A DNA stretch of 64,000 bases, from assembly GCA_964492235.1 (NCBI GenBank), contig CAZBJQ010000001.1, forward strand, positions 11,803-75,802. The letters are read 5' to 3'. Position 1 is the first letter of the stretch, and every line of letters starts with the position of its first letter. Below are positions 16,007 to 24,350 of the stretch, in pieces. The translations under genes were made by a program, and so were the position numbers. Below the pieces are notes generated by a model. The model was not told where the DNA came from. It searched no databases and worked only from the letters and a program-made list of their open reading frames with translations. The DNA is from PFL42 sp964492235. GTDB lineage: Bacteria; Chloroflexota; Anaerolineae; Anaerolineales; E44-bin32.

Positions 16007-17248
16007 TTGATTCCACCTGCCCTCCGTTACCGCAACTACCGTCTTATTGGGATCGGGCTCTTGATCTCGATCGCAGGGTCGCGCATGCACGCGGCCGCCG
16101 TCCTCTGGCAGGTCCACGAACTCAGTGGGCAACCGATCGCCCTGTCCGGCGTCGGCCTGTCGAACATCCTTCCGGTGATCGTGTTCTCGGTGATCGCCGG
16201 GGTTGCCGCCGACACCTATAACCGGCGCAGGCTGATCCTGCTCACCCAATCCTTGCTGGCGGCACTGGCGCTGCTGCTTGGCCTGCTGACGCTCACCAGC
16301 CGAGCACAGGTGTGGAGCATCTACCTGATCACGGCCGCCATGTCGGCCGTCCTGACCTTTGACCTTCCCGCTCGCCAGGCGCTGATCCCCAACCTGCTGC
16401 CTCGAGAGGTGCTGCCCAGCGCCTTCAGCATCAATGCCACCATCTTTCACTCGGCCTCGATCATCGGCCCGGTGTTGGCCGGGCTGGTGATGGCCACCGC
16501 CGGCGTCGGATACGTGTACCTGGTCAACGCCCTCAGCTTCCTGGCCGTGATCGGCGCCCTGCTGGCGATCGGCCCGGTTTCTCAGGAGATCACACGGCCC
16601 TACAACGGAGGTGCATGGCGGCCGCGGCAGCTGGGTGAGTCGGCGATTGAAGGCCTGCGCTATGTCCGGCGGCAGCCGTTGATCTTCTCGACGATGGTGC
16701 TGGATTTCTTCGCCACCTTCTTTGCCTCGGCCACCTATTTGCTGCCGATCTTCGCCAAGGACATCCTCGGCGTCGGCGCCGTCGGCTACGGCTGGCTGGT
16801 GGCTGCCCCGTCGGTTGGCGCCGGGCCCGTCTCCTTGTTGCTCGCTTTTCGCCGCCAGATCACCCACCAGGGCCGCACCTTGCTTCTGGCAGTCGCCGGG
16901 TTCGGCCTGGCCACGGTGGTTTTCGGCCTGTCGCACAGCTTCCTGCTCACCTTCCTGGCTCTGGCCGCCGCGGGCGCCACCGACGCCGTCAGCACCATCA
17001 TTCGCAATACGCTGCGCCAGCTCCAGACACCGGATCGGCTGCGCGGACGGATGACCGGCATCGTCCAGGTCTTCTTCCTCGGAGGTCCGCAGCTGGGAGA
17101 GGTCGAAGCGGGGGTTGTGGCACAGCTCTTCGGCGCCATGGCCGCGGTTGTCAGCGGCGGAGTCGCTTGCATCGTCTCCACCGGGTGGGTGGCGGCGCGC
17201 TTCCCGCAGCTTCGCCGATACCAAGGAGATGAACCACTTCCCGTGTGA
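16007..17248 (+). CDS. Major facilitator superfamily transporter (EntS-like exporter type)
   Basis: A 413-residue polytopic protein with about 12 hydrophobic segments. RNYRLIGIGLLISIAGS at the start and AGVAADTYNRRRLILL (loop 2-3, the MFS A-motif region) place it in the MFS subgroup with the enterobactin exporter EntS and many drug efflux proteins. A second repeat of that motif occurs after the central loop. The start is TTG at 16007 with AGGA about nine bases upstream. Substrate unknown; neighbours give no clue. Confidence 0.85.
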   Translation: MIPPALRYRNYRLIGIGLLISIAGSRMHAAAVLWQVHELSGQPIALSGVGLSNILPVIVFSVIAGVAADTYNRRRLILLTQSLLAALALLLGLLTLTSRAQVWSIYLITAAMSAVLTFDLPARQALIPNLLPREVLPSAFSINATIFHSASIIGPVLAGLVMATAGVGYVYLVNALSFLAVIGALLAIGPVSQEITRPYNGGAWRPRQLGESAIEGLRYVRRQPLIFSTMVLDFFATFFASATYLLPIFAKDILGVGAVGYGWLVAAPSVGAGPVSLLLAFRRQITHQGRTLLLAVAGFGLATVVFGLSHSFLLTFLALAAAGATDAVSTIIRNTLRQLQTPDRLRGRMTGIVQVFFLGGPQLGEVEAGVVAQLFGAMAAVVSGGVACIVSTGWVAARFPQLRRYQGDEPLPV

Positions 17249-17478
17249 TATCCTCACCGCGGACAGATATGGGGAAACAGGCTGAACACCGGTCTATGTC
17301 AGCCTGCGAACAGAGCCGGTTCCATCCTAGGCATAAGCCTGTCAGGGGCGCACGTCTGGCACGGAATGGGAGCGAAGTATTGGCCTTGGGTAACGACCAA
17401 GCCCCAGAGCACGCCTTCTCCTCTCTTGGCTGAGAGCATCATGCAGCAGTCCCGGTCATCCGACTGGGGAGGTCGCAG

Positions 17479-18381
17479 TTGAAACGCGTCGTCAGCGTCA
17501 GCATCGGATCGTCGCGGCGCGACAAGGCCGTCGAGATAGACCTGCTTGGTGAGCGCATCCGCCTCGAGCGGATCGGCACAGATGGGGATATGGAGAAGGC
17601 CGCCCGTCTGTACCAGGAGCTGGACGGCCGGGTCGACGCCTTTGGCGTGGGCGGCGCCGACCTGGGCTGCATGGTCGACCGCAAATGGTATCCCCTGCAC
17701 TCGGTTCGGCCGATGGTCCGCTTCATCCAGCACACGCCCGTCGTCGACGGTGTGGGGCTGAAGAACACGCTGGAGCGTCGACTGGCGCCGTATCTGGATT
17801 CCCAGCTCGGAGATCGGATTGCGCCTCGCCGCTGCCTGGTCACGTCCGGCGCCGACCGCTGGGGGATGGCCAAGTCCTTCCTGGATGCCAGGTATGCTTG
17901 CATCTTCGGCGATCTGATGTTCGCTTTGGGCCTGCCCTTCCCCCTGCGTTCAGAGCGTGCTCTCAAGCGGATCGCGGCCCTCGTCATGCCCATCGCCGGC
18001 CGTCTGCCTTTCCACTGGCTCTACCCGACCGGGGAGAAACAGGAAGCCCGGACACCCCGCTGGGGGAAGTACTACGCTTGGGCAAGTGTGATCGCCGGCG
18101 ATGTGCATTTCATCAAGCGCTATGCGCCGGACGACATGCCGGGCAAGATCATTGTCACCAACACGACGACACCCGAAGACGTCGAGCAGTTCCGCCAATG
18201 GGGGTGCAGCCACCTTCTCACTTCCACTCCTGTCCTGGACGGCCGTTCCTTCGGAACGAATCTGATGGAAGCCGCTCTGGTGGCCATCGCCGGAAAGGGG
18301 AGGCCCTTGGAGATTGAGGAACTCGAGGTGATGCTCGCCCAGCTCAAGCTCGAGCCGCAGCTGCGGGGCCTCAACCCGTAG
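17479..18381 (+). CDS. Conserved protein; relatives often labelled quinate 5-dehydrogenase
   Basis: A 300-residue protein beginning KRVVSVSIGSSRRD. It has FGVGGADLG (about 55-63), HTPVVDGVGLKNTLERR (about 89-105), and a C-terminal half with GKIIVTNTTTPEDVEQF. From memory, similar proteins in Thermus, Deinococcus and Chloroflexota are labelled quinate 5-dehydrogenase. I do not see a convincing Rossmann GxGxxG dinucleotide motif or shikimate-dehydrogenase-like residues, so I treat the label as unproven. The TTG start has GGGAGG seven bases upstream. It is followed by an alkyltransferase-like gene 35 bases on. Confidence 0.6.
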   Translation: MKRVVSVSIGSSRRDKAVEIDLLGERIRLERIGTDGDMEKAARLYQELDGRVDAFGVGGADLGCMVDRKWYPLHSVRPMVRFIQHTPVVDGVGLKNTLERRLAPYLDSQLGDRIAPRRCLVTSGADRWGMAKSFLDARYACIFGDLMFALGLPFPLRSERALKRIAALVMPIAGRLPFHWLYPTGEKQEARTPRWGKYYAWASVIAGDVHFIKRYAPDDMPGKIIVTNTTTPEDVEQFRQWGCSHLLTSTPVLDGRSFGTNLMEAALVAIAGKGRPLEIEELEVMLAQLKLEPQLRGLNP

Positions 18382-18416
18382 CGGCTGGCGCCAGCCGCCC
18401 TCCGGTGGAAGGGGGC

Positions 18417-18818
18417 ATGGTCGGATCGCCGAAGATGTCCGCCTTTGATAGCAGGGTGTACGCGATCGTCCGCCGGATCCCCGCCGGCCGGGTGGTGACC
18501 TACGGCATGATCGCCTCGATGATTCCGCCTCCGCCGCAGATCGATCCATTGGCCTACGAGAAAGTGCGGGCGCGTTGGGTGGGCTACGCCATGGCCCGCT
18601 GCCCAGACCGCCTGCCATGGCACCGGGTGATCAATGCGCAGGGGAAGATCAGCCAGCGACCTGAACCCAATCCGTCTCTGCAACGTCACTTGCTCGAGGA
18701 GGAAGGGGTTAAGTTTGACGGGCACGACTGCATTGACCTGCGGACCTTCGGCTGGGAGCCGGGCTCACAGCCCAGGCAGCCCGGGGCGAAATCGGACCGG
18801 CACAAGCCTCACGGCTGA
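18417..18818 (+). CDS. Alkyltransferase-like (ATL) DNA repair protein
   Basis: A 133-residue member of the O6-alkylguanine-DNA alkyltransferase family. In active enzymes the motif is PCHRV; here it reads PWHRV (67-71), with Trp in place of the alkyl-acceptor Cys. That is the hallmark of ATL proteins, which bind and flag O6-alkylguanine for nucleotide excision repair instead of repairing it. VVTYGMIA (26-33) matches the recognition-helix region. I start at ATG 18417, with GGAAGGGG upstream; GTG 18405 and ATG 18435 are alternatives. A Lys/Arg-rich tail follows the domain. Confidence 0.85.
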   Translation: MVGSPKMSAFDSRVYAIVRRIPAGRVVTYGMIASMIPPPPQIDPLAYEKVRARWVGYAMARCPDRLPWHRVINAQGKISQRPEPNPSLQRHLLEEEGVKFDGHDCIDLRTFGWEPGSQPRQPGAKSDRHKPHG

Positions 18819-18866
18819 GGCCGGCGCACCCTGGTCGGATCGCCGCAGCGACAGAGGGAGGAACCG

Positions 18867-19637
18867 ATGCAGGCGTTGATCGTCGCCGGCGGAACGCCAG
18901 CGGCCACCGATCCGCTGTTCGCCGAGACACAAGGCCGGCCCAAAGGCCTGATGGACGTCGCTGGCCGGCCGATGGTGCAGTGGGTGCTGGATGCTGTCGC
19001 ACGTTCCCCCCGGATTGAGACTGTGATCGTGGTCGGCCTGAGCTCATCCGCCGGCCTCCGATGTCACAAGCCCCTCCACTACCTCGCAGAGCAAGGCAGC
19101 CTGACCAGCAACGCCAAGGCCGGCTTGGAGTTCGCTGCCACGCTTGGTCCTTCCTCCGACCACCTGTTGATGGCCACGGCCGACATCCCCTTGATCACGC
19201 CGGAGATGGTCACCCTCCGCGCGGACCAGATCCTGCAGGCGGGGGCGGACCTCGATTATTGCATCATCGAGCGCAAGATCATGGAGGCCCGTTTTCCTGG
19301 CTCACGGCGCACGTATCTTCGCCTGAAGGATATCGAAGCCTGCGGCGGGGATATCCACGGCGTGCGACTGCGCCTGAAATCCGACGATGCCCTGTGGAAG
19401 AAGCTGCTGGACGCCCGCAAGAACGCCCTCATGCAGGCCTACTTGCTCGGGCTGGACACGGCGCTGATGGTGCTCCTCAGGCTGGGCACGCTGGCACAGG
19501 CGGAACGCAAGGTCAGCCAACGCGTCGGCCTCAAGGTGCGGGCTCAGCTCTGCCCATACGCCGAAGTCGGGATGGATGTCGACAAGCCCTTCCAGCTGGA
19601 GCTGGTTCGGCGGGCGATAGTGTCCGCAGGCCGTTGA
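18867..19637 (+). CDS. Nucleotidyltransferase family protein (MobA/sugar-nucleotide type)
   Basis: A 256-residue protein with a GT-A fold NTP-transferase signature. It starts QALIVAGGTP, has RPKGLMDVAGRPMVQWVLD (about 23-41) for nucleotide binding, and MATADIPLITPEM (about 95-107) as the metal-binding strand. A basic second half is of unknown role. The usual LAGG-S-RMG start of MobA is altered, so it is neither a clear MobA nor a clear sugar-1-phosphate enzyme. The ATG has an AGGGAGG site. It lies eight bases before the PAP2 gene, suggesting a lipid or glycan connection. Confidence 0.75.
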   Translation: MQALIVAGGTPAATDPLFAETQGRPKGLMDVAGRPMVQWVLDAVARSPRIETVIVVGLSSSAGLRCHKPLHYLAEQGSLTSNAKAGLEFAATLGPSSDHLLMATADIPLITPEMVTLRADQILQAGADLDYCIIERKIMEARFPGSRRTYLRLKDIEACGGDIHGVRLRLKSDDALWKKLLDARKNALMQAYLLGLDTALMVLLRLGTLAQAERKVSQRVGLKVRAQLCPYAEVGMDVDKPFQLELVRRAIVSAGR

Positions 19638-19644
19638 ACATCCG

Positions 19645-20163
19645 ATGAAGGCGCAGAGACTCCTTGAGGCCGACGCCAGCAGATCGCTGTCGTTGCGTAT
19701 TCCCGAGGCCTCGCGCCAGCGTCGCCGCCTGGCGGCGGTCTTCGCCCACTCCGGCGACTCCTGGTTCTGGCTACTTGGTCTCGCTCTCGCCTGGATTCTG
19801 GGCGATGCCGCAGCCAAGGCATGGGCCCTGCATGTGGCGGCCGCGATCTGTCTGCTGGCGGTCACCGTACAGGTGTTGAAGCAACTTGTGCGCCGGCCTC
19901 GGCCCGAGGGAGAGTGGGGACAGATCTACCGCGCTACCGACCCGCACTCATTTCCCTCCGGTCACGCCGCGCGGGCCTTCCTGCTGGCCGCCCTCGTCGC
20001 CGGCTGGGGTCCACCCTGGCTGGTGCCGGTCCTGCTGGTCTGGGCGCCGCTTGTCTGTCTGGCGCGCGTGGCGCTGGGCGTCCACTTTCTCTCGGATGTC
20101 CTGGTCGGCGGGTTTATCGGCCTGGGGATCGGCCTTACGGCGGCAAGCCTCTTCCCGATCTAG
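19645..20163 (+). CDS. PAP2-family membrane phosphatase
   Basis: A 172-residue integral membrane protein with the three PAP2 motifs: KQLVRRPRP, FPSGHAAR and ARVALGVHFLSD. In the last, Ala replaces the usual Ser, while the catalytic His and Asp are kept. These enzymes dephosphorylate lipid phosphates such as phosphatidate or undecaprenyl diphosphate. It is probably co-transcribed with the nucleotidyltransferase. The TAG stop is part of the CTAG border of palindromic element copy 3. Confidence 0.88.
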   Translation: MKAQRLLEADASRSLSLRIPEASRQRRRLAAVFAHSGDSWFWLLGLALAWILGDAAAKAWALHVAAAICLLAVTVQVLKQLVRRPRPEGEWGQIYRATDPHSFPSGHAARAFLLAALVAGWGPPWLVPVLLVWAPLVCLARVALGVHFLSDVLVGGFIGLGIGLTAASLFPI

Positions 20164-20286
20164 CACTGTGATGAAGAACGCCTTTCTCAGTGAATGGAAC
20201 CGAATACGTGGTCATTGAGGCCTCGCCCCGACGACCACATGTGCCCGTTTCTCTCAGGAGGCATGGCTTTCTCATCAGCCGCCTGG
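20160..20286. repeat. 127-bp palindromic element, copy 3
   Basis: Core 20169-20277, from TGATGAA to the complement of TGATGAG. The left border CTAG (20160-20163) contains the PAP2 gene stop codon; the right border is CTGG (20283-20286). Same central palindrome and arm structure as the other four copies. Confidence 0.82.
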
Positions 20287-20441
20287 GCGGCGGACTGCCT
20301 GAAGAAGAAGGCGGGGGACGCGAGGCAGGCTGAGGTTGTCCCGGAAGCAGCCTTGCGAGGGGGGGAAAAGGACTTCTTGGCCAGTCCGATCTCAAGACCC
20401 GTCCATCCTCAGGTCGACTTGCAGACGCCCCGCCGGCGGCC

Positions 20442-21875
20442 TCAGGGGATGGCGCCCTGGATCGCCTGGTAGGCCCAATCCGCCCCGAGCACAACCTCCA
20501 GGTCGACATCGGCGGAGGGCGATACGGGGCTGAGAATCTGACCTTGTGACAGTCCCATCAACTCGGCCAGGAATCGCAGCGTGTAGGGGAAGGTTGGATT
20601 GTGGACGTAGATCCTCGACTTCTCGTAGTCTAGCCGGTCGGCGTTGCCGACATCGACCACCGATATCCCCTGGGATTTCAGGTAGTCCGCCGTCTTGGTG
20701 GCCAGGCCTTCGACGCCGGAGCCGTTCAGAACGCGCACCCGAGGGGTCTCGGCCTTGGCGGCTTCCACAGGTTGATCCACCGACACGGACGGGCCGACGG
20801 CGCTGGCCACGGAGAAGAGTTCGTCCCTCAGACGGCGGATCTCGCTGGGAATCGGGCGCAGCACCTCGGCGCCGGTCGGCAAGATCTCCATGGTGACCAT
20901 ATCCGGGGGGGCGATCACACCGCGCCGGATGTTCTCTTTGGGGAGCTGCAACGCCAAAGTTCCCAGGGCGATCATCTGGTCGAACGACAGATTCGTCCGG
21001 ATGCCGGTGGCGAAGTCCTCGTACAGGGCCGGCGCTTTGGCAATCAGCGACGGCAGCATTTCCAAGTTCAGGATTCTGTCACGGACGGCCATGGCCACCT
21101 GCTGCTGTCGCTGGGCGCGGTCGAAGTCCCCGCCGGCGGTCTTGCGCGCCCGGGCGTAAGCCAGCGCATCCGCTCCGTTCAGTCGCACGCTCGAAGGTCG
21201 CAGTATCCTGCACTTCTGCCCGATCGGGCAGATCTTGACTTCCTCCGTCACGAGGAACTCGACGCCGCCGATCTCATCGACCATGCGCTCGAAGGCGCGG
21301 AAGTCGATGACGGCATAATACGTGACCGGGACGCCAAGCAGATTCTCAACCGTCTTGGCCGCCATGGCCGGCCCACCGCCAGGCAGCTGGTACGTCTCGC
21401 CCAGGAAGTAGGCAGTGTTGATTCGGTTGTGCTCAAAGCCGGGAATCTCCACCCACAGGTCGCGCGGGATCGACAGCATGCCGGCGACTTTCGTGATCGG
21501 ATCGATGGTCACCAACATCATGCTGTCTGTGCGCGGCGGGCCTTCGCCTTCCGTCCAATCCCGGTAGTCCAATCCCATCAGCAGGATGTTGACCCGGTCC
21601 ACCCCGTTCCAGGCAGGCCCGACCCCTTGGGCAGGGACGGCCGCCGCCGGCTGGCCCGCTGCCGGTGTGGGCTCGTCCGTCGTTCCGCCGGCGAAGATGA
21701 AAGGCACCGGCCCGGTCCCGGTCCAGGCGGCGGCCAGGCCGCGCACCAGTGAGAACACCAAGAAACCGGTCAACAGGATGCCAACCAGGAATGCGCCGCC
21801 CAGAGCCCACACGACCCAGCCAGGCATGCCCGCGCGGCGGCGACCGGATGACGATGTTGTTGGACGGGATCTCAA
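20442..21875 (-). CDS. LytR-CpsA-Psr (LCP) family cell-wall ligase with LytR_C domain
   Basis: A 477-residue single-pass membrane protein. A basic cytoplasmic start and one transmembrane helix (about 20-45) precede the extracellular LCP domain: NILLMGLDYRDW, RTDSMMLVTIDP, MLSIPRDLWVEIPG and RIN further on. Family members transfer polyprenyl-linked glycopolymers to peptidoglycan. A C-terminal LytR_C-type domain follows (about 375-440, VRVLNGSGVEGLATKTADYL). The TTG start has GGAAGG eight bases upstream. The promoter overlaps the stop codon of the upstream ABC-F gene. Confidence 0.9.
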   Translation of the reverse strand: MRSRPTTSSSGRRRAGMPGWVVWALGGAFLVGILLTGFLVFSLVRGLAAAWTGTGPVPFIFAGGTTDEPTPAAGQPAAAVPAQGVGPAWNGVDRVNILLMGLDYRDWTEGEGPPRTDSMMLVTIDPITKVAGMLSIPRDLWVEIPGFEHNRINTAYFLGETYQLPGGGPAMAAKTVENLLGVPVTYYAVIDFRAFERMVDEIGGVEFLVTEEVKICPIGQKCRILRPSSVRLNGADALAYARARKTAGGDFDRAQRQQQVAMAVRDRILNLEMLPSLIAKAPALYEDFATGIRTNLSFDQMIALGTLALQLPKENIRRGVIAPPDMVTMEILPTGAEVLRPIPSEIRRLRDELFSVASAVGPSVSVDQPVEAAKAETPRVRVLNGSGVEGLATKTADYLKSQGISVVDVGNADRLDYEKSRIYVHNPTFPYTLRFLAELMGLSQGQILSPVSPSADVDLEVVLGADWAYQAIQGAIP

Positions 21876-21923
21876 AGCGGCTACCTTCCGAAGGCCCCTG
21901 CATGGCCGGGGTCGAGCGGGCGG

Positions 21924-21929
21924 ATTATA
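21924..21929 (-). promoter_or_regulatory. Extended -10 promoter for the LCP gene
   Basis: Minus-strand TGATATAAT, 48 bases before the TTG start. Its ATATAA overlaps the TAA stop of the ABC-F gene at 21925-21927. No -35 is visible. It is the same extended -10 string as at 1716. Confidence 0.5.
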
Positions 21930-23838
21930 TCACCGGCCCTTGCTCGGCTTCCGCAGCAAGTTGTTCCCACGCCTGGAGCTGCGACTGCAGTTCGCTTTCC
22001 AGGAGCGCGTAGCGCCGTCCGAGCTCCCGCACGCGATCGAGATCGCTTCCCGCCGCCTGCAGCTCATCGGCAACTCCGGCCAGCGATTCCTCCAGCGAGT
22101 GGATTCTGTCCTCCATCTGCCGCAGGGCCCGGGCTGAATCGGTAGCGCGCGTTGGGCGAGGCGATGGGGCGCGGCTCCTGGTCTGAGTTGGCGGCTCAGG
22201 TTGCGCCTGTCTTCGCTGCTCTTCCAACATCCGGTCGTAGTTCCCCGGATACACCATCAAGTGCCGCACCTCCGGGACAACCAGCCACACTTGGCTGGCA
22301 AGGGCATTCACCAGGTAGCGATCGTGCGAGATCAGCAGGATCGTGCCCGCGTAGGACGCGAGGGCTGCCTGAAGCGTTTCCTGGGAGGCGAGGTCCAGGT
22401 GCGACGTCGGCTCGTCCAACAGGAGCAGGTTGGCCCCCTGCAAGACCAGTTTTGCCAGGGCCAGCCTTCCGCGCTCGCCGCCAGAAAGCACCTCGACGGT
22501 CTTCTCGACCGCATCGCCGCGCAGCAGGAAGCGGGCAAGCCAATCCCGCGCTGCCGCCGGAGTCAAGGCAGGGTCGGACTGCATCACGGTTTGCAGCGCC
22601 GTGTGGGCCGGATCGAGATCGGTGTGCGCCTGGGCCAAATAGCCGAGCTGCACGCTCGCCCCGAGACGAACCTGTCCGGCTCGAGGCTCGAGCTCGCCCA
22701 ACAGCGTGCGCAAGAACGTTGTCTTGCCTGCTCCATTCGGTCCAAGCAGCGCCGCGCATTCGCCGCGACGCAGCACCAGATCCGGAACTTCGAACAAAGC
22801 CTCCGGGGAATCTGCATGCCCGACCTGCAGCGAGCGCGTTTCCAAGGCAAGGTCGCCCGAGCGCCTAGTCGTCCCAAAGGTAAAGTGGATAGCGTGTTCG
22901 GTCTGTGGGCGCTGGACGGCCTCATCCCTCAGCATGCGCTCCAGCCGCTTGCGGCGGCCTTTGGCCTGGCGGGTGTTTTGACCGGCGAGATTCCGGGCGA
23001 TGTAATCCGACTCGGATTCGACAAACGCCTGCTGTGACCGGTAGGACCGGGCCTGCAGCACTTTCCGCTCTTGTCGCTGCCGGGCGTAGGCGTTGTAGCT
23101 TCCTCGGTAGTCTTCGATGCCGGTCGGTGTGAGCTCCCAGATCCGGTCGACGGCGCGCTCGAGGAAGTATCGATCGTGCGAGACGGCCAACACCGCCCCC
23201 GGCCACTCTCGCAGCCAGCCCTCCAGCCATTCCAGCGCCTGGACATCGAGATGGTTGGTTGGCTCGTCGAGCAGAAGCAGGTCCGGGTCTTCCAGCACCA
23301 AACGGGCAAGGTAGGCTCTGGTCTTCTCTCCGCCTGAGAGCAGATGCATGGGCCTTGCGAACTCGTCCGATGCGAACCCCAGGCCGGCGAGCACGCGCTG
23401 CACGCGGGAGGTGTAGGTGTACCCGCCCACCCGCTCGAAGACTTCCTGCATCGGACCGTACCGCGCCAGGGCATCCTCCGCCCGACGCGGGTCGGCCATT
23501 GCCACCTCGAGTGCCGCCAGCTCCGCCTCCTGGCGGCGCAGCTCGGAGAGGGCTTCCAGGCAGAAGTCCCACAGGGTGATCTCGGGTCGGAGGCGGTCAA
23601 AGCTGGCGGCGATCGCCTCTTGCGGCAGGTAGCCAACGCGCAGGGAGCGCGACCGGTTGACGGACCCGGCATCAGGCCTGTCGAGGCCGGCCAGCAGCCT
23701 GAGCAGTGTGGTCTTACCGCTCCCGTTGGCGCCCACCAGGCCGATGCGGGATTGGTGAGGGATGGCGAGCGATACACCGGAGAAGACATCCTGGGCGCCA
23801 AAGGCCTTCGCCAGGGTGGAAGCCGTCAGCAGCGACAT
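21925..23838 (-). CDS. ABC-F family ATP-binding protein
   Basis: A 637-residue soluble protein with two ABC ATPase domains and no membrane segment. The first Walker A, GANGSGKT, is at 36-43, with LSGGEKTRAYLA and LLLLDEPTNHLD later in the first half. The second half has GPNGAGKT, LSGGERGRLALA and LLLLDEPTSHLD. The charged linker between domains and the C-terminal coiled coil (about 560-625) are typical of ABC-F translation factors such as Uup and EttA, which act on the ribosome. The start is ATG 23836-23838 at the onset of domain homology, with a TATAAT only 15 bases upstream. No antibiotic-resistance subtype can be assigned. Confidence 0.93.
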   Translation of the reverse strand: MSLLTASTLAKAFGAQDVFSGVSLAIPHQSRIGLVGANGSGKTTLLRLLAGLDRPDAGSVNRSRSLRVGYLPQEAIAASFDRLRPEITLWDFCLEALSELRRQEAELAALEVAMADPRRAEDALARYGPMQEVFERVGGYTYTSRVQRVLAGLGFASDEFARPMHLLSGGEKTRAYLARLVLEDPDLLLLDEPTNHLDVQALEWLEGWLREWPGAVLAVSHDRYFLERAVDRIWELTPTGIEDYRGSYNAYARQRQERKVLQARSYRSQQAFVESESDYIARNLAGQNTRQAKGRRKRLERMLRDEAVQRPQTEHAIHFTFGTTRRSGDLALETRSLQVGHADSPEALFEVPDLVLRRGECAALLGPNGAGKTTFLRTLLGELEPRAGQVRLGASVQLGYLAQAHTDLDPAHTALQTVMQSDPALTPAAARDWLARFLLRGDAVEKTVEVLSGGERGRLALAKLVLQGANLLLLDEPTSHLDLASQETLQAALASYAGTILLISHDRYLVNALASQVWLVVPEVRHLMVYPGNYDRMLEEQRRQAQPEPPTQTRSRAPSPRPTRATDSARALRQMEDRIHSLEESLAGVADELQAAGSDLDRVRELGRRYALLESELQSQLQAWEQLAAEAEQGPVI

Positions 23839-23853
23839 CGGGTCATCCAGGGC

Positions 23854-23859
23854 ATTATA
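23854..23859 (-). promoter_or_regulatory. -10 element for the ABC-F gene
   Basis: Minus-strand TATAAT 15 bases before the ATG, implying a leader of about ten bases. It faces away from the plus-strand TATAAT at 23917. Confidence 0.45.
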
Positions 23860-23916
23860 CCCAGCCTGACCCACGACCCTGGCCGGCGCCACGGCGGCCA
23901 GCCACAGCTGCTGGAC

Positions 23917-23922
23917 TATAAT
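23917..23922 (+). promoter_or_regulatory. -10 element for the membrane protein-selA pair
   Basis: TATAAT 29 bases before the ATG at 23952, divergent from the ABC-F promoter 57 bases away. No good -35. Confidence 0.45.
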
Positions 23923-23951
23923 TCCGGCCATCCCGGTCAGAACCCCGATCC

Positions 23952-24350
23952 ATGTCCGACTCAGCATCCCAGACCTATCGTAGCGCCCTGATCGCCGGGG
24001 CCTTCCTCGCCCTGGCAGGCGCGTTCGGGCTGCTGCTCCTGCTGACGACCACCCTGCCCACGGTCGGTCCCCGCTGGCTGTTCTTCTTTCTGCTGACTAT
24101 GACGGCCACCGGGGCCGCCCTGCCATTCGCTTGGCTCCTCAATGTCCGGTTTTCCCGCCGGCGGATGCCCAGCGCTGGCGTGCTCGTCCGCCAGGCGATC
24201 CTGGTCGGGCTGTATATCGACATTGCAGTCTGGCTCCAGATCAACCGCAGTTTGTCGCTGCCGGTAGCCCTGCTGATCGGTGCTGGATTGGTCACCCTCG
24301 AATGGTTCCTGCGGATGCTCGAGGGCGCAACGTGGAAACCGGGCCGGTGA
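23952..24350 (+). CDS. Hypothetical four-helix membrane protein
   Basis: A 132-residue protein made of four hydrophobic segments (about 10-32, 40-62, 75-95 and 103-122) joined by short basic loops, one with RFSRRRMPS. I recognise no family. It has its own TATAAT and overlaps the start of selA by 19 bases, so the two are read from one transcript and probably coupled. Nothing else links it to selenium metabolism. Confidence 0.65.
   Translation: MSDSASQTYRSALIAGAFLALAGAFGLLLLLTTTLPTVGPRWLFFFLLTMTATGAALPFAWLLNVRFSRRRMPSAGVLVRQAILVGLYIDIAVWLQINRSLSLPVALLIGAGLVTLEWFLRMLEGATWKPGR

Noticed and set aside
15854..17257. 467-codon minus-strand open frame
   Set aside because: It lies antisense to the MFS transporter, is rich in Gln, Gly and Asp repeats typical of reverse frames in GC-rich genes, and shows no domain.
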